From Swaminathania salitolerans (GTDB lineage: Bacteria; Pseudomonadota; Alphaproteobacteria; Acetobacterales; Acetobacteraceae), in assembly GCF_007988945.1 (NCBI RefSeq), contig NZ_BJVC01000001.1, positions 1 through 64,000 of the forward strand: a stretch of DNA of 64,000 bases. Direction: 5' to 3'. Below the pieces are notes generated by a model. The model did not search any database. It saw only the letters and a list, made by a program, of their open reading frames with translations, and had not been told where the DNA came from. Within the stretch, counting starts at the first letter, position 1; each line of letters begins with the position of its first letter. Below, in pieces: positions 9,165-20,770 of the stretch. The translations under genes and the position numbers were made by a program.

Positions 9165-9692
9165 CTATGTCGGCTTCTCTGCGGGATTGGACAAGAGACG
9201 CCGGGCAATATTCTCGGGCACATAGGGACGGATATCGCCCCCATAGACCAGCAGTTCACGCACGAGACTCGAGGCGATCAGACGATGCTCCTCGCGCGCG
9301 GTGAGAAAGACGGTCTCCAGTTCCGGGGCCAGGCGCCGATTGATGGCGGCCATAGGCATCTCGCTCGTCAGGTCCGATTCCGAACGCAGCCCCCGGATGA
9401 CGAATTGCGCCCCGTGCGCGCGTGCAGCATCGACCATCAAGGTGTTGAACGACGCGACCTGGACCCTGGAGATATTTTCCCGGGCAAAGGTCTCGGCAAT
9501 CGCCTCGCAGCGCTCCGCGACAGGCAGACGCGGTGCCTTGCCCGGGTTGAGCGATACCCCGATGACGAGACGATCGACGAGGCTGAGCGCGCGACGGGCA
9601 ATATCGAGATGGCCCAGAGTGAACGGATCGAAGGTGCCGGGATAGAACCCGACACGTTCGTCGTTCGGGGAGACGTCAGTTTGCACTGTCAT
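9165..9692 (-). CDS. coaD: Phosphopantetheine adenylyltransferase
   Basis: Transfers AMP from ATP to 4'-phosphopantetheine in coenzyme A synthesis. The nucleotidyl-transferase start [18 protein letters not shown] contains the T/HxGH motif, and [16 protein letters not shown] and the [13 protein letters not shown] segment are family-typical. I take the ATG at 9692 (175 residues, usual length about 160-170); the frame stays open further upstream, but that would run deep inside gyrA. The start overlaps the end of gyrA by 17 bases, implying coupled translation. Confidence 0.95.
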   Translation of the reverse strand: MTVQTDVSPNDERVGFYPGTFDPFTLGHLDIARRALSLVDRLVIGVSLNPGKAPRLPVAERCEAIAETFARENISRVQVASFNTLMVDAARAHGAQFVIRGLRSESDLTSEMPMAAINRRLAPELETVFLTAREEHRLIASSLVRELLVYGGDIRPYVPENIARRLLSNPAEKPT

Positions 9693-12549
9693 CCGGTGTT
9701 GTGTCGCCGGGCGCTTCCGAGGGGGCATCTGCCGAAGACGCGGTTTCCTGTGCGTTCGCTGTCGCGGCATCCGATTCCTCGAGCGAGGTTTCGGCATCGT
9801 CCGCTTCCGTTCCTTCGGATTCCGCAACCGGGAAGATGCTGGTCACGCGTTCCTCTGCGCCGACGCGGAACAGGGTGACGCCGCTGGCCTGACGAGCCAT
9901 GACGCGCACCTGCGAGACCGGGACGCGAATGAGGCGTCCCACATCGGTCACCATCATGACATCCGTACCGTCGAGCGTGGGCAGGGTGGCGACCACCTCG
10001 CGACCGCGTCTGGGGTTGGTGAGCGTCATGTTCGCGATGCCCTGACCGCCACGACCGCTCACACGATACTCATAGGCCGAGGAGCGGCGACCGAATCCGG
10101 CATCGGTGACGGTGAGCAGGATTTCTTCCTGAGCGGCGAGCTCGTCGAATCGCTCCTGCGTCAGATCGCTGGCATCGATGGCTTCATCGGCCTCGTCAGG
10201 CGTCTCATCGGAGGCGATCTCCTCGATCTCCTCCTCGGTGCCCGCGGCATTGGCTGCGGCTTCAGCGCGGCGTCTGGCGTTCGCGGCGCGCAGATAGGCG
10301 GAGCGTTCCTCGACGCTGGCATCGACATGGTTGAGGATGCAGAGCGAATTGACCTCATCGCCTGTGGCGAGGCGGATGCCGCGTACGCCCGAGCTGTCGC
10401 GCCCGGCGAAGACACGCAGCGTGTCATCGGTGATCTGGAAGCGGATGGAGCGGGCCTTGCGCGTGGCAAGGAATACATCCTGACCCTCGCGGCAGGTGGC
10501 AACCCCGACCAGGCTGTCGCCCTCATCGAGCTTCATGGCGATCAGGCCGGAGGCGCGGATGTTCCTGAAATCGCTCAGGCGGTTGCGTCGGACATTGCCG
10601 CTGGCCGTTGCGAAGACGAGGTGCAGATCTTCCCACTGCTCCTCCTCCTGCGGCAAAGCGAGGATGGCCGTGATCGAATCTGTGCCGAGGTCGGGCAGGA
10701 GATTGACGAGGGCACGACCCTTTGCGGTGGGGGAGGCCTCTGGCAGGCGCCATACCTTCTCGCGATAGGCCTTGCCGCCCGATGAGAAGAACATGACCCA
10801 TTGATGGGTGTGGGCGTTGAAGCTGTTGACGATGACATCGTCACCGCGACGCCCCGCGGCCGTACGGCCACGGCCGCCACGGTTCTGGGCACGGAAGATT
10901 TCGAGCGGTGTGCGTTTGATAAAGCCGTCACGTGTGATGGTGACGACCATCTGGCCGGGTTCGATCAGGCTTTCATCCGACTGGTCGCCCAGCGCATCCG
11001 AGATTTCGGTCATACGCGGCGTGGCGATTTCGGCGCGGGCCAGAAGCAGCTCGTGACGCATGACTTCCATGCGACGGACATGGCTGCCGATGATTTCGAG
11101 CAATTCGTTGATCTTGGTGGCGACCTCGCTCAGCTCGCCCTGGATCTTGTCACGCTCCAGACCGGTCAGGCGCTGCAGGCGCAGTTCGAGAATACCGCGG
11201 GCCTGCACTTCAGTCAGATGGACCTTGCCATCGACGATGACATTGCCTTCGTCATGGATCAGTTCGATGAGCGGTTGCACATCGGCGGCGTTCCAGGCGC
11301 GGGCCATCAGGGATTCGCGTGCAGTGGCGGCATCGGGGGCGCTGCGGATGAGAGCGATCACCTCATCGATATTGGCGACCGCGATGACGAGGCCGACCAG
11401 CAGATGCCCGCGATCACGCACCTTGTTCAGGTCAAAGCGCGACCGGCGCAGGATGACGTCTTCACGGAAGCGGATGAAGGCCTCCAGAACGTCCCTGAGC
11501 CCCATGGTGCGGGGCTTGCCGTCATCGAGGGCAAGGCAGTTGACGCTGAACGAGGTCTGAAGCTGGGTGAAGCGATAGAGCTGGTTGAGCACGACCTCGG
11601 GTGTCGCGTCGCGTTTGAGCTCGATCACGATGCGCATGCCCGAGCGGTCGCTCTCGTCGCGGATATCGGAAACACCCTCGATTTCCTTGGCGCGGACGAG
11701 ATCGGCGATCTTTTCCTGCAATGTCGCCTTGTTCACCTGATAGGGAATCTCGGTGACGACGATCGCCTGACGATCCTTGCGGATATCCTCGATTTCGGCG
11801 CGCGCCCGCATGGGAACGGAGCCACGGCCCGTCTCGAAGGCCTGACGGATGCCACGGCGGCCCATGATGATGCCACCTGTCGGAAAATCCGGACCGGGGA
11901 TGATCTTCATCAGATCGTCGAGCGTGGCCTCGGGGTTCTCGATCAGGGCGAGCGTCGCGTCGATGACTTCGCCGGGGTTGTGTGTCGGGATATTGGTCGC
12001 CATGCCGACCGCGATTCCGGAGGCGCCATTGACCAGTAGATTGGGGAAGGCGGCGGGCAGAACCTTTGGTTCGCTCTCGCTTTCGTCGTAGTTCGGCTGG
12101 AAATCGACCGTGTCGCGCTCGATATCGTCGAGCAGGAAGGATGCCGATTTGGCCAGACGCGCTTCGGTGTAACGCATGGCGGCCGGGCTGTCGCCATCGA
12201 CCGAGCCGAAATTGCCCTGACCGTCGATGAGACGGACGCGCATGGACCAGGACTGGGCCATACGCACCATGGCGTCATAGATCGAGCTGTCGCCATGGGG
12301 ATGGTATTTACCCATGACGTCACCGACCGCGCGGGCCGATTTGCGATAGGGCTTGTCGGAGGTGAAGCCGCTCTCGCGCATGGCGTAGAGGATGCGGCGA
12401 TGGACCGGCTTGAGACCGTCACGCACATCCGGCAGCGCGCGCGAGACAATGACCGACATGGCATAGGCGAGGTAGGAGGAGCGCATTTCCTCCTCGATGG
12501 TCACCGGGATCTGGTCAAAGGGAGCGGCTGGCGGCGTCAGGTCGGTCAA
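9676..12549 (-). CDS. gyrA: DNA gyrase subunit A
   Basis: 957 residues. The breakage-reunion domain has the catalytic Tyr127 in [10 protein letters not shown]. The quinolone-determining region reads [17 protein letters not shown]: Ser88 and Asp92, equivalent to E. coli Ser83 and Asp87, are the wild-type sensitive residues. The C-terminal beta-pinwheel follows, interrupted near residues 740-790 by an acidic, Ala/Glu-rich insert ([20 protein letters not shown]), and the protein ends in a long acidic Ala/Glu/Asp tail. The protein introduces negative supercoils together with GyrB. Confidence 0.97.
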   Translation of the reverse strand: MTDLTPPAAPFDQIPVTIEEEMRSSYLAYAMSVIVSRALPDVRDGLKPVHRRILYAMRESGFTSDKPYRKSARAVGDVMGKYHPHGDSSIYDAMVRMAQSWSMRVRLIDGQGNFGSVDGDSPAAMRYTEARLAKSASFLLDDIERDTVDFQPNYDESESEPKVLPAAFPNLLVNGASGIAVGMATNIPTHNPGEVIDATLALIENPEATLDDLMKIIPGPDFPTGGIIMGRRGIRQAFETGRGSVPMRARAEIEDIRKDRQAIVVTEIPYQVNKATLQEKIADLVRAKEIEGVSDIRDESDRSGMRIVIELKRDATPEVVLNQLYRFTQLQTSFSVNCLALDDGKPRTMGLRDVLEAFIRFREDVILRRSRFDLNKVRDRGHLLVGLVIAVANIDEVIALIRSAPDAATARESLMARAWNAADVQPLIELIHDEGNVIVDGKVHLTEVQARGILELRLQRLTGLERDKIQGELSEVATKINELLEIIGSHVRRMEVMRHELLLARAEIATPRMTEISDALGDQSDESLIEPGQMVVTITRDGFIKRTPLEIFRAQNRGGRGRTAAGRRGDDVIVNSFNAHTHQWVMFFSSGGKAYREKVWRLPEASPTAKGRALVNLLPDLGTDSITAILALPQEEEQWEDLHLVFATASGNVRRNRLSDFRNIRASGLIAMKLDEGDSLVGVATCREGQDVFLATRKARSIRFQITDDTLRVFAGRDSSGVRGIRLATGDEVNSLCILNHVDASVEERSAYLRAANARRRAEAAANAAGTEEEIEEIASDETPDEADEAIDASDLTQERFDELAAQEEILLTVTDAGFGRRSSAYEYRVSGRGGQGIANMTLTNPRRGREVVATLPTLDGTDVMMVTDVGRLIRVPVSQVRVMARQASGVTLFRVGAEERVTSIFPVAESEGTEADDAETSLEESDAATANAQETASSADAPSEAPGDTTPDDSAN

Positions 12550-12604
12550 GGCAGGTCCGTCTTGTTCGTGTGTCGATCAGGGAGAGGGGCGGAAGAGGGG
12601 GCGA

Positions 12605-13147
12605 TCAGAACGGGATCTCGTCGTCCAGATCGCCACCGGGTGCGTCCCAGCCGCCACCGTTATTGCCGCCCGAGCCGCGCGCGGGGGACTGGTTCATGCC
12701 GCCGCTGCTGCGGGCCGGTGCGTTGCCGCCGCCATAGGAGCGCGACGGACCGCTTTCATAACCGCCGCCCATGCCACCGCCGGACTCGCCATCGCGGTTG
12801 TTGTCGAGCAGGGTGAGCTCGCCACGGAAACGGTCGAGAACGATCTCGGTCGTGTAGCGCTCCTGACCGGACTGGTCGGTCCATTTGCGGGTCTGAAGCT
12901 GGCCCTCGAGATAGACCTTGCGTCCCTTGCGCAGGAAGCGCTCGGCCACATCGGCAAGACGCTCGTTGAAGATCACCACGCGGTGCCACTCGGTGCGCTC
13001 CTTGCGCTCGCCGGATGCGCGATCGTTCCAGCTCTCCGAAGTGGCCACCGTCAGGTTGACGATCTTGGCTCCGGACTGGGCATTCCGTGTTTCCGGGTCG
13101 CGGCCCAGATTTCCCACCAGAATGACCTTGTTCACACTTCCTGCCAT
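12605..13147 (-). CDS. ssb: Single-stranded DNA-binding protein
   Basis: 180 residues: N-terminal OB fold ([51 protein letters not shown]), a Gly/Ser/Asn-rich linker, and the acidic C-terminal tip DLDDEIPF that recruits replication and repair partners. It is divergent from uvrA, as in many bacteria; the 171-base gap between the two genes must hold both promoters. I did not find a convincing alphaproteobacterial LexA site (GTTC-N7-GTTC) there. Confidence 0.97.
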   Translation of the reverse strand: MAGSVNKVILVGNLGRDPETRNAQSGAKIVNLTVATSESWNDRASGERKERTEWHRVVIFNERLADVAERFLRKGRKVYLEGQLQTRKWTDQSGQERYTTEIVLDRFRGELTLLDNNRDGESGGGMGGGYESGPSRSYGGGNAPARSSGGMNQSPARGSGGNNGGGWDAPGGDLDDEIPF

Positions 13148-13327
13148 GGCGACCGACCTTACATACTGAAAAACGCGTTATCTTACCCCAGCAATGCGCC
13201 GTCGTCACGTCCGGGGCTTCGTCAGGCCCGACTTTAATCCTCCGAGGGGAAATCCTACATAGGTCTCGAAACGTTCCGGTTTTCCCGATCCCCGTTTTTC
13301 CTTTCCTGTTTCTGTCGCGTGGTGCCG

Positions 13328-16300
13328 ATGTCCGATCTGCCGTACAACCAGTCCATCCGTGTGCGCGGAGCGCGCGTACACAATCTGAAGAATATCGATG
13401 CCGATATTCCCAGGGACCAGCTGACGGTGATCACGGGTCTGTCTGGCTCGGGCAAGTCTTCTCTGGCGTTCGACACGATCTATGCCGAAGGGCAGAGGCG
13501 CTATGTCGAGAGTCTCTCGGCTTATGCGCGACAGTTCCTGGAGCTGATGGGCAAGCCCGACGTGGATTCGATCGAAGGGCTTTCTCCGGCGATTTCGATC
13601 GAGCAGAAGACGACATCGAAAAATCCCCGGTCGACCGTGGGCACCATCACCGAGATTCACGATTACATGCGCCTCCTCTGGGCGCGGGCAGGCGTGCCGT
13701 ATTCTCCTGCGACCGGCCTGCCGATCGAGGCCCAGACCGTGAGCCAGATGGTCGATCGCGTAATGACGATGCCCGAAGGCACAAGGCTGATGCTCCTTGC
13801 CCCTGTCATTCGCGATCGCAAGGGGGAATACCGCAAGGAACTCGCGGAACTGCAACGCAAGGGATTTACGCGGGTAAAGGTCGATGGCGAGATCTACGAG
13901 ATTGCCGAGGCACCCCATCTGAATCGCAAGCTGCGCCATACGGTGGAGGTCGTGGTCGATCGCGTGGTGGTCAAGCCGGGGATCGAGCCGCGTCTGGCCG
14001 ACAGCTTCGAGACGGCGCTGGGTCTCGCCGACGGTGTGGCCTATGCCGAGCAGCTGCACCGCGCGGGAGAGGAAGGCGAACGCGAGCATATCGTTTTCTC
14101 GGCCAAATTCGCCTGTCCGGTCAGCGGCTTCACGCTCGAGGAGATCGAGCCGCGGCTGTTTTCCTTCAATGCGCCGATGGGCGCCTGTCCGGTCTGCGAC
14201 GGGATCGGAACGGAGACGCATTTCGATGCACGTCTGATCGTGCCCGACGAAACGCTTTCCCTGTCGGAAGGGGCGATCCTGCCCTGGCGAGATGCCAGAT
14301 CGCCCTGGTACGATCAGACGTTCGAGGCTCTCGCCAGCCACTACGGCGAGAAAATGACGACTCCGTGGAAAAAGCTCGGAGCGGCGTTTCGCGATACGCT
14401 GATGCAGGGGAGCGACGAACCGGTCCGGTTCACCTATCGTGATGGCAAGCGGGCCTATGAACTGACGAAACCGTTCGAGGGCGTCCTGCGCAACCTCCAG
14501 CGCCGTCTTGCGGAGACGGATAGCATGTGGGTGAGAGAGGAGCTCTCGCGTTATCAGTCCGAGGTGCCCTGCCATGCCTGTCACGGGGCACGGTTGAAGC
14601 CGGAAGCGCTTTGCGTCCGGGTCAATAACATGAATATCGCGCAGGCCTCCGATCTGACGATTCGCAAGGCCCTGCGCTGGTTCGAGGGCGTCGAGGCCTC
14701 CCTGACGCCGCAGCGGGTCGAGATTGCGCGGCGTATCCTGAGGGAAATTCTCGACCGGCTGCGGTTTCTGGACGATGTGGGGCTGGACTATCTGACGCTC
14801 TCCCGGGGTTCGGCAACGCTTTCGGGGGGCGAGAGCCAGCGTATCCGGCTGGCGAGCCAGATCGGTTCGGGTCTGACCGGGGTGCTGTATGTTCTGGACG
14901 AGCCGTCGATCGGACTGCATCAGCGCGATAACGAGCGCCTTCTGGGAACGCTGGATCGGCTCAAGCGGCTGGGCAATACGGTCATCGTGGTCGAGCATGA
15001 CGAGGATGCGATCCGGGCTGCCGACTGGCTGATCGATATGGGGCCGGGTGCCGGGGCCCGGGGAGGACAGGTGATTGCGGTCGGTCGCCCCGAGGAGGTC
15101 GCCAGGAACACGGACAGCATCACCGGGGATTATCTGTCCGGCCGGAGAGTCATCCCCGTGCCCGAGAAGCGGCGCATGTGGGACCGGGACCGGATGCTCC
15201 GGCTGGTCGGTGCCACCGGGAACAATCTGCAGGATGTCACGGCGCAATTTCCGCTTGGCTGTTTCGTGGCGGTCACGGGCGTATCGGGCGGCGGGAAGTC
15301 CACGCTTGTGGTCGATACGCTCTACAAGGCGCTCTCGCGCGAGCTCATGGGCGCGAACCAGTCACCGCTTCCGTACAGGGCACTCGAGGGAGTGGGTCAT
15401 CTCGACAAGATCATCGATATCGACCAGTCGCCGATCGGACGGACGCCGCGCTCGAATCCTGCGACCTATACGGATCTGTTCACGCCGATACGGGACTGGT
15501 TTGCCGAGCTTCCCGAGGCCAAGGCGCGGGGCTACAAGCCCGGGCGGTTCTCCTTCAACGTCAAGGGAGGGCGATGCGAGGCCTGTCAGGGCGATGGCGT
15601 TCTCAAGATCGAGATGCATTTCCTCCCGGATGTTTTCGTGACCTGCGATACATGCAAGGGCCAGCGCTATAATCGCGAAACGCTCGATGTGAAGTTTCGC
15701 GGCAAGTCCATTGCCGATGTTCTCGCCATGACGGTGGATGAGGCATTGCCCTTTTTCCACGCCGTGCCGCGTATCCGCGACAGGCTGGCGATCCTGCAGC
15801 AGGTGGGCCTCGGCTATGTCGCGCTCGGGCAGCAGGCGACGACCCTCTCCGGCGGGGAGGCGCAGCGCGTCAAGCTGTCGAAGGAACTGGCGCGTCGCGC
15901 AACCGGTAGAACGCTTTATATACTGGATGAGCCAACCACGGGATTGCATACGGAAGACGTCCGCAAGCTGCTGGAAGTGCTGCATGCGCTGGTGGATCAG
16001 GGCAACACGGTGCTGGTGATCGAGCATAATCTCGATGTGATCAAGACAGCGGACTGGTTGATCGATATCGGACCCGAAGGGGGCGATGGTGGCGGTCGGA
16101 TCGTGGCCGAGGGGCCGCCGGAGACGATCGCAGCGACAGCCGGGAGCCATACGGGGCGTTTCCTGGCGCCTTTGCTTCCGCATCGGGCGTCCGGGGGCGA
16201 CATCCGGACGGATGCCCCGGAAAAGACCGCCGGTCGAAAGAAACAGGCCGGGAAGCAGGTAACCCGGAAAGAGGGAGAGACGGAAAAAGCCGGGCGGCGT

Positions 16301-16345
16301 AAGCCAGCGGCACCTGCCACCCGCAAGCGGGTGGGACGATCATGA
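13328..16345 (+). CDS. uvrA: Excinuclease ABC subunit A
   Basis: Damage-recognition ATPase of nucleotide excision repair. Two ABC modules are seen: Walker [13 protein letters not shown] near the start and [12 protein letters not shown] in the second half, two signature segments [14 protein letters not shown] and [14 protein letters not shown], and zinc-finger pairs CPVCDGIG and [14 protein letters not shown]. The C-terminus has an extra Lys/Arg-rich tail of about 40 residues ([18 protein letters not shown]). The ATG at 13328 is favoured over GTGs at 13319 and 13322; neither has a clear ribosome site. The last four bases overlap the next gene. Confidence 0.97.
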   Translation: MSDLPYNQSIRVRGARVHNLKNIDADIPRDQLTVITGLSGSGKSSLAFDTIYAEGQRRYVESLSAYARQFLELMGKPDVDSIEGLSPAISIEQKTTSKNPRSTVGTITEIHDYMRLLWARAGVPYSPATGLPIEAQTVSQMVDRVMTMPEGTRLMLLAPVIRDRKGEYRKELAELQRKGFTRVKVDGEIYEIAEAPHLNRKLRHTVEVVVDRVVVKPGIEPRLADSFETALGLADGVAYAEQLHRAGEEGEREHIVFSAKFACPVSGFTLEEIEPRLFSFNAPMGACPVCDGIGTETHFDARLIVPDETLSLSEGAILPWRDARSPWYDQTFEALASHYGEKMTTPWKKLGAAFRDTLMQGSDEPVRFTYRDGKRAYELTKPFEGVLRNLQRRLAETDSMWVREELSRYQSEVPCHACHGARLKPEALCVRVNNMNIAQASDLTIRKALRWFEGVEASLTPQRVEIARRILREILDRLRFLDDVGLDYLTLSRGSATLSGGESQRIRLASQIGSGLTGVLYVLDEPSIGLHQRDNERLLGTLDRLKRLGNTVIVVEHDEDAIRAADWLIDMGPGAGARGGQVIAVGRPEEVARNTDSITGDYLSGRRVIPVPEKRRMWDRDRMLRLVGATGNNLQDVTAQFPLGCFVAVTGVSGGGKSTLVVDTLYKALSRELMGANQSPLPYRALEGVGHLDKIIDIDQSPIGRTPRSNPATYTDLFTPIRDWFAELPEAKARGYKPGRFSFNVKGGRCEACQGDGVLKIEMHFLPDVFVTCDTCKGQRYNRETLDVKFRGKSIADVLAMTVDEALPFFHAVPRIRDRLAILQQVGLGYVALGQQATTLSGGEAQRVKLSKELARRATGRTLYILDEPTTGLHTEDVRKLLEVLHALVDQGNTVLVIEHNLDVIKTADWLIDIGPEGGDGGGRIVAEGPPETIAATAGSHTGRFLAPLLPHRASGGDIRTDAPEKTAGRKKQAGKQVTRKEGETEKAGRRKPAAPATRKRVGRS

Positions 16346-17286
16346 CAGTCGTCGTTCCGTTCGTCGGACGGATTACCGGGCGGGAGCGTCGGGAAAGTCT
16401 CGACGCGCTCAATGCGAGGCTGCGCGAGATCCGGGTCATGCCGGTCGAGGACATGACCGAGGGGGAAAGACGAACGGCGCGTGTTGCAGTCGTCGCCAAT
16501 CCCGATGTCGAGATGCTGCGTCGGCTCCCCATGCTGGAATGGGTGCAGAGTCTGTGGGCGGGTGTGGAGCAGCTGGTTTCGGAGTTGCCGCACGAGCGCA
16601 TAAGAATCGTCCGGATGACCGATCCGCAGCTCGCGACCACCATGGCGGAGGCCGTTCTGGCCTGGACGCTCTACCTGCATCGCGACATGCCGCGTTATCG
16701 TGTTCAACAGGAGGAAGCGAGATGGGTCCAGCATCCTCTCGTTCTGCCCCGGGACCGTCCCATAGGCATTCTCGGCATGGGGCGGCTCGGTCTTGCCGCC
16801 GCGCGCAAGCTTGCCGAAAACGGTTTTCCCGTGACCGGCTGGAGCCGCAGACCATGGGCCGGAACGGAGTTCCGTGTCCTGAACGGGCCTTCGGGGCTGG
16901 AGGCTGTGTTACAGCAAAGCGCCGTGGTCGTGGTTCTTCTGCCGCTTACGCCCCAGACGCGGCATCTTCTCGATGACTGGCGGTTCGGGCAATTGAGGAA
17001 GGGAGCTGCGCTCATCAACTTCGCGCGTGGGCCGATTATCGACCGGGCTGCGTTGCTTCGCGCTCTGGATCGTGCGGATGTGGGTCACGCGGTGCTCGAT
17101 GTCTTCGATGTCGAGCCGCTGCCGCCGGACGATCCTCTGTGGCGGCATCCTCGCGTGACCGTTCTGCCGCATATATCGGCACCGACCCGGACGGGGAGTG
17201 CTTCGGATCTCGCTGCCGCCAATCTTCAGCTTTTCTTCGATCGGGGGATCGTTCCGACCGGGATCGACCGAGAAGCCGGATACTGA
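16342..17286 (+). CDS. D-2-hydroxyacid dehydrogenase, glyoxylate/hydroxypyruvate reductase A type
   Basis: 314 residues of the GhrA branch of NAD(P)-dependent 2-hydroxyacid dehydrogenases, which reduce glyoxylate or hydroxypyruvate. Visible are the Rossmann motif [18 protein letters not shown], the substrate Arg in [10 protein letters not shown], the Glu in [15 protein letters not shown] and the catalytic His in [11 protein letters not shown]. The ATGA overlap with uvrA implies a shared transcript. Exact substrate is not predictable. Confidence 0.88.
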   Translation: MTVVVPFVGRITGRERRESLDALNARLREIRVMPVEDMTEGERRTARVAVVANPDVEMLRRLPMLEWVQSLWAGVEQLVSELPHERIRIVRMTDPQLATTMAEAVLAWTLYLHRDMPRYRVQQEEARWVQHPLVLPRDRPIGILGMGRLGLAAARKLAENGFPVTGWSRRPWAGTEFRVLNGPSGLEAVLQQSAVVVVLLPLTPQTRHLLDDWRFGQLRKGAALINFARGPIIDRAALLRALDRADVGHAVLDVFDVEPLPPDDPLWRHPRVTVLPHISAPTRTGSASDLAAANLQLFFDRGIVPTGIDREAGY

Positions 17287-17313
17287 GTCCCGATCCCTTC
17301 TGTCTCGTGCCGG

Positions 17314-17934
17314 TCAGCATTCCGCGCTCATTCCGACCTTGCTGCGGGGCATGGGTACGAACCCGGGGAGACGTTCGAGGCGGGACAGCCAGTGGCGTAT
17401 GGCAGGATAGGGGATCAGGGAGACGTTGCCTTCGGGGGCGACGGCCACATAGCTGTATAGCGCGATATCGGCGATGGTCGGTGCGGGAGTTCCGGCAATC
17501 CAGTCGGTTGCGCCGAGCCTCTGTTCGATGACCTTCAGGGTCGTATGGGCAAGGGCGATCGCTTTTTCCGCGTCGTCCTGCGCGCCGAACAGGGTGATGA
17601 GTCGCGCCGTACAGACGCCATAAGCGATCTTGCCGGCAGAAACGGCGAGCCATTTCTGGATTTCTCCCTGCGTGCAAGGATCTTCGGGGTACCAGTGCGA
17701 AGGTCCTGTCTTGCGCGCGAGATAGAGCAGTATCGCGTGGGAGTCCGCTATGACGTGCTGGCCGTCAACGAGGACGGGAACCTCGCCGAACGGATTGAGC
17801 GCGAGGAAGTCCTTTTCCTTCTGCTGGCCCCTGGCAAGATCGACGGGGACGATCTCGAAAGGCAGGCCGCAAAGCGTGAGAAAGAGGGCGGCGCGATGCG
17901 AATGACCGGAAAGCGGGAAATGATAGAGCTTCAT
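17314..17934 (-). CDS. Glutathione S-transferase family protein
   Basis: 206 residues. The N-terminal thioredoxin-like domain (MKLYHFPLSGHSHRAALFL) contains the glutathione-binding NPFGEVPVLVDG and IADSHAILLYLA segments; the helical C-terminal domain follows (DWIAGTPAPTIADIALYSYV). It belongs to the diverse proteobacterial GSTs used in detoxification. It converges on the GhrA-like gene and is divergent from the LysR-type gene, which may control it. Confidence 0.9.
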   Translation of the reverse strand: MKLYHFPLSGHSHRAALFLTLCGLPFEIVPVDLARGQQKEKDFLALNPFGEVPVLVDGQHVIADSHAILLYLARKTGPSHWYPEDPCTQGEIQKWLAVSAGKIAYGVCTARLITLFGAQDDAEKAIALAHTTLKVIEQRLGATDWIAGTPAPTIADIALYSYVAVAPEGNVSLIPYPAIRHWLSRLERLPGFVPMPRSKVGMSAEC

Positions 17935-18162
17935 GGATGTCGTCCGGAAGAGGAGTCGAGAGGCTACCGGGTTCTATAAAATATACACCGGTAGAGTGGG
18001 ATAATATTCGATGGCGCTTCTGTTTTTTCTCTTCTGGATGTCGGGAGGAGAGAGGAGAGGATTGCGATAAGGTGATTATTTCCCATTCTTCTTCCTGTGA
18101 TAATCTCCGAAATGCGCATTCTGTTTTTGCGCGCTATGTATATAATTGTGAGAGTGAGTTGA

Positions 18163-19092
18163 ATGGAGCGTCTCGGAGCGTTGCGGGTCTTCGTGACGGT
18201 AGCGGAGCATCTCAGCTTCAGCGAGGCAGCGCGAAGACTGCATCTGTCGCCGACGCGTGTGAGCCGCATCGTTGCCGATCTCGAGGCATCGCTTGGCGGG
18301 CCCCTGTTCGTCAGAACGACGCGTATGGTGCGCATGACCGAGAAGGGAGCGGAGTTCTTTCGTCGCTGTCGGGTGGGTCTGGGAGAGATCGACGGTGCCG
18401 TTGCGTTCATGCGTGACGAAAATGACGTGCCGGGCGGCGCCTTGACTGTGACGGCGCCGGTTCTTTTCGGTCGCTATCACGTCATGCCGATCGTCACCGA
18501 GCTTCTGGAGCGTTACCCATCGCTTTCGATAAGGCTATTGCTCTGCAACCGTGTCACGCAGATCGTCGATGAGGAGATCGATATTGCGGTGAGGATCGGT
18601 ATCGTCCGGGATACAAGATTGATCCAGCACCAGGTTGGATCGGTCGAGCGCGTGTACACGGCGAGTCCGGCCTATCTCGGACGATATGGAATGCCGCAAT
18701 CGCTTTCCGAGCTGCGCCGACATCGGGTGATTGCAATCGAGAACGATCTGAGGGAGCGGGCCGGAGGCGTATCCTCCATTCTCGCGCGGGGGCTTGTGAT
18801 GCCTCGCCTGGTCGTGACCGATGTGGAGGCAGGAATAGAGGCGGCGCTCGACGGTCATGGGATCGTCAGTACCCTGTCCTATCAGGTGGCAGGGTTGCTG
18901 GCGGAGGGGCGGCTCGAGCGAATTCCCCTGGAGGATCGGCCGGAGCCGCTTCCCGTCTCGATTCTCTTCCGGAATACGACCCGCAATGCGCCCAATATCC
19001 GTGCATTCGTCGATCTCGCGCGGGACCGTCTGAGGCATTTCGGCCGGATGGAGACGAGGGTCGAGCCGAGAGTCGAGACGAGGACGGACTAG
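18163..19092 (+). CDS. LysR-family transcriptional regulator
   Basis: 309 residues. The N-terminal winged HTH reads MERLGALRVFVTVAEHLSF followed by SEAARRLHLSPTRVSRIVAD, then a periplasmic-binding-type effector domain. It resembles the branch of LysR proteins that regulate divergent reductase or transferase genes. Divergent from the GST gene (228-base AT-rich intergenic stretch, likely holding its operator) and convergent with the efflux operon. The effector is unknown. Confidence 0.93.
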   Translation: MERLGALRVFVTVAEHLSFSEAARRLHLSPTRVSRIVADLEASLGGPLFVRTTRMVRMTEKGAEFFRRCRVGLGEIDGAVAFMRDENDVPGGALTVTAPVLFGRYHVMPIVTELLERYPSLSIRLLLCNRVTQIVDEEIDIAVRIGIVRDTRLIQHQVGSVERVYTASPAYLGRYGMPQSLSELRRHRVIAIENDLRERAGGVSSILARGLVMPRLVVTDVEAGIEAALDGHGIVSTLSYQVAGLLAEGRLERIPLEDRPEPLPVSILFRNTTRNAPNIRAFVDLARDRLRHFGRMETRVEPRVETRTD

Positions 19093-19159
19093 ATCCGACC
19101 GGGTCGGTCGGGTTCGCCGGACGCTCGATGGCGTGACGACCCCGACCGAGCTCGGGCGG

Positions 19160-20770
19160 TCATTGCATGGGCATCGGGGCAAGTTTCTTGCCCGAGGCGG
19201 CAGAAGGCGCCGAAGGGGCCTGGGTCGAGAGATCCTCGAACGCTTCGGGGTTCTGGGAGATGTTCACTCCGCCCACAGGTTGCGGATGATGCAGGTTGTC
19301 ATATTGCAGCGGGGTGATGGACAGGGTCTGATCCATTGTCGGCAGAAGCTTGACGTTCCAGCCGCCACCCAGTGCGCGGACGAGACCGACATCGGCCTGA
19401 TAGAGGCGCGTTGCCACCTCGATCTGATGGATGCGTACCTGCAGGGTCTGGACCTGGGCGAAGATGGCTTCGAGATAGGTGCCAACTCCACCCTGATACA
19501 GGGTCATGGTCATGTTCTGCGTTGAGAGCGTGGCCTCGACCGCCTTTTGCAGCGTCCGGTTTTCCTGGTCGAGCCGGCTGGTCCGCGACAGGCCGTCCTC
19601 GACCTCGCGGAAGGAGTCCAGAACCTTGCTGCGATAAGCGTCACGCGTCTCGCGATAGGCAGACCATGCATGCTGCAACTCGGCGCGTCTCAGGCCACCT
19701 TCGAAGATAGGAAGCTCGAAGGATGCGCCGTAGGACCAGAGGGAGTTGGCGAGATTGGCGAGATCGAAGCCATTCTGCGCGAAACCGCCTCCGGCCTGAA
19801 GAGAGACATGGGGGTAGAACGCGGCTCGCGCGATGCCGATCTCGCGATTGGCCTGTGCCATCTCGCGTTCGGCGCTCGCAACGTCCGGCCGGCGCTGGAG
19901 GAGTTCCGAGGGAATGCCGGTGGGGATATGGGGCTGACGGAAGCCCATGACCTGCGTCGGCTCGATATGGAACGACGAGGGAGAGGCGTTGGTGAGAATG
20001 GCGATCGCGTGCTCGGTGACTTCGCGTGCGGCCTGTACGTCGAGACGGGCGGCCTGGGTCGAGTAGAGCTGAGCCTGTGCGCGAGCGACGTCGAGCCGGG
20101 GTGCGGCCTGATGTTCGAGCTGGTTCTGCGTGATCTGAAGCGCTTTCTGGTAATAGCCGATCGACTGGTCGTAGATCGCGATCTGGGCGTCATAGCCGCG
20201 CAGCTGGACATAGGCGGAAGCGAGCTCGGCCTGCAGGCTCAGGCGGGACATCGCGAAATCCGCCGCTTTCTGCTGTGCGAACTGCTTCTGCGCGCGGACG
20301 TGGTTGCGGATGGCCGACCAGAAATCCGGCTCCCATGACGCGAGGCCGTGATATTCCTCGTCGGTTTCCGTGATGTTGCCCTTGTAGCGGAACAGACGAT
20401 CCGCCGACTGCTTGTTGTCGAACGCTCCGGCGCCGAGGGCGAGATGGGGGAGCAGCTCGGACCGGGCCTGGACCACCAGCGCACGCGCCTGGATGAAGCG
20501 CTCTGCCGCGGCCTGGAGATCGGGATTGGAGGCGGTCAGCGTCGCTTCCATCCTGTCGAGGAGCGGATCGTTGAACAGTTTCCACCAGTCCCTCGGCAGG
20601 ACCGTGTCGGCAGGCATGGCCTGCGCGAACGGTGCCTGGCCGTGCCAGCTCGAGGGAACGATGAAGGTCGGGGGCTTGTAGGCCGGGGCGAGGTCGCAGG
20701 CTGACAGTCCGAAAGTTGTCACGACCGTGCTGCAGGCCAGAGCCAGTTTCCTGAGATGATGTAAGGTCAT
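19160..20770 (-). CDS. Outer-membrane efflux lipoprotein, NodT/OprM type
   Basis: 536 residues. Signal peptide with lipobox FGLSACDLAPAYKPP gives a lipidated Cys; the body is the duplicated TolC/OprM fold with long helices (PDLQAAAERFIQARALVVQA, ASAEREMAQANREIGIARAA). It forms the outer-membrane exit duct of the tripartite pump. It is the last gene of the operon, its start overlapping the adaptor stop by four bases. Confidence 0.93.
   Translation of the reverse strand: MTLHHLRKLALACSTVVTTFGLSACDLAPAYKPPTFIVPSSWHGQAPFAQAMPADTVLPRDWWKLFNDPLLDRMEATLTASNPDLQAAAERFIQARALVVQARSELLPHLALGAGAFDNKQSADRLFRYKGNITETDEEYHGLASWEPDFWSAIRNHVRAQKQFAQQKAADFAMSRLSLQAELASAYVQLRGYDAQIAIYDQSIGYYQKALQITQNQLEHQAAPRLDVARAQAQLYSTQAARLDVQAAREVTEHAIAILTNASPSSFHIEPTQVMGFRQPHIPTGIPSELLQRRPDVASAEREMAQANREIGIARAAFYPHVSLQAGGGFAQNGFDLANLANSLWSYGASFELPIFEGGLRRAELQHAWSAYRETRDAYRSKVLDSFREVEDGLSRTSRLDQENRTLQKAVEATLSTQNMTMTLYQGGVGTYLEAIFAQVQTLQVRIHQIEVATRLYQADVGLVRALGGGWNVKLLPTMDQTLSITPLQYDNLHHPQPVGGVNISQNPEAFEDLSTQAPSAPSAASGKKLAPMPMQ

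Noticed and set aside
13148-13327. LexA box between ssb and uvrA
   Set aside because: I looked for GTTC-N7-GTTC and its complement; only single half-sites such as CGTTCC appear.
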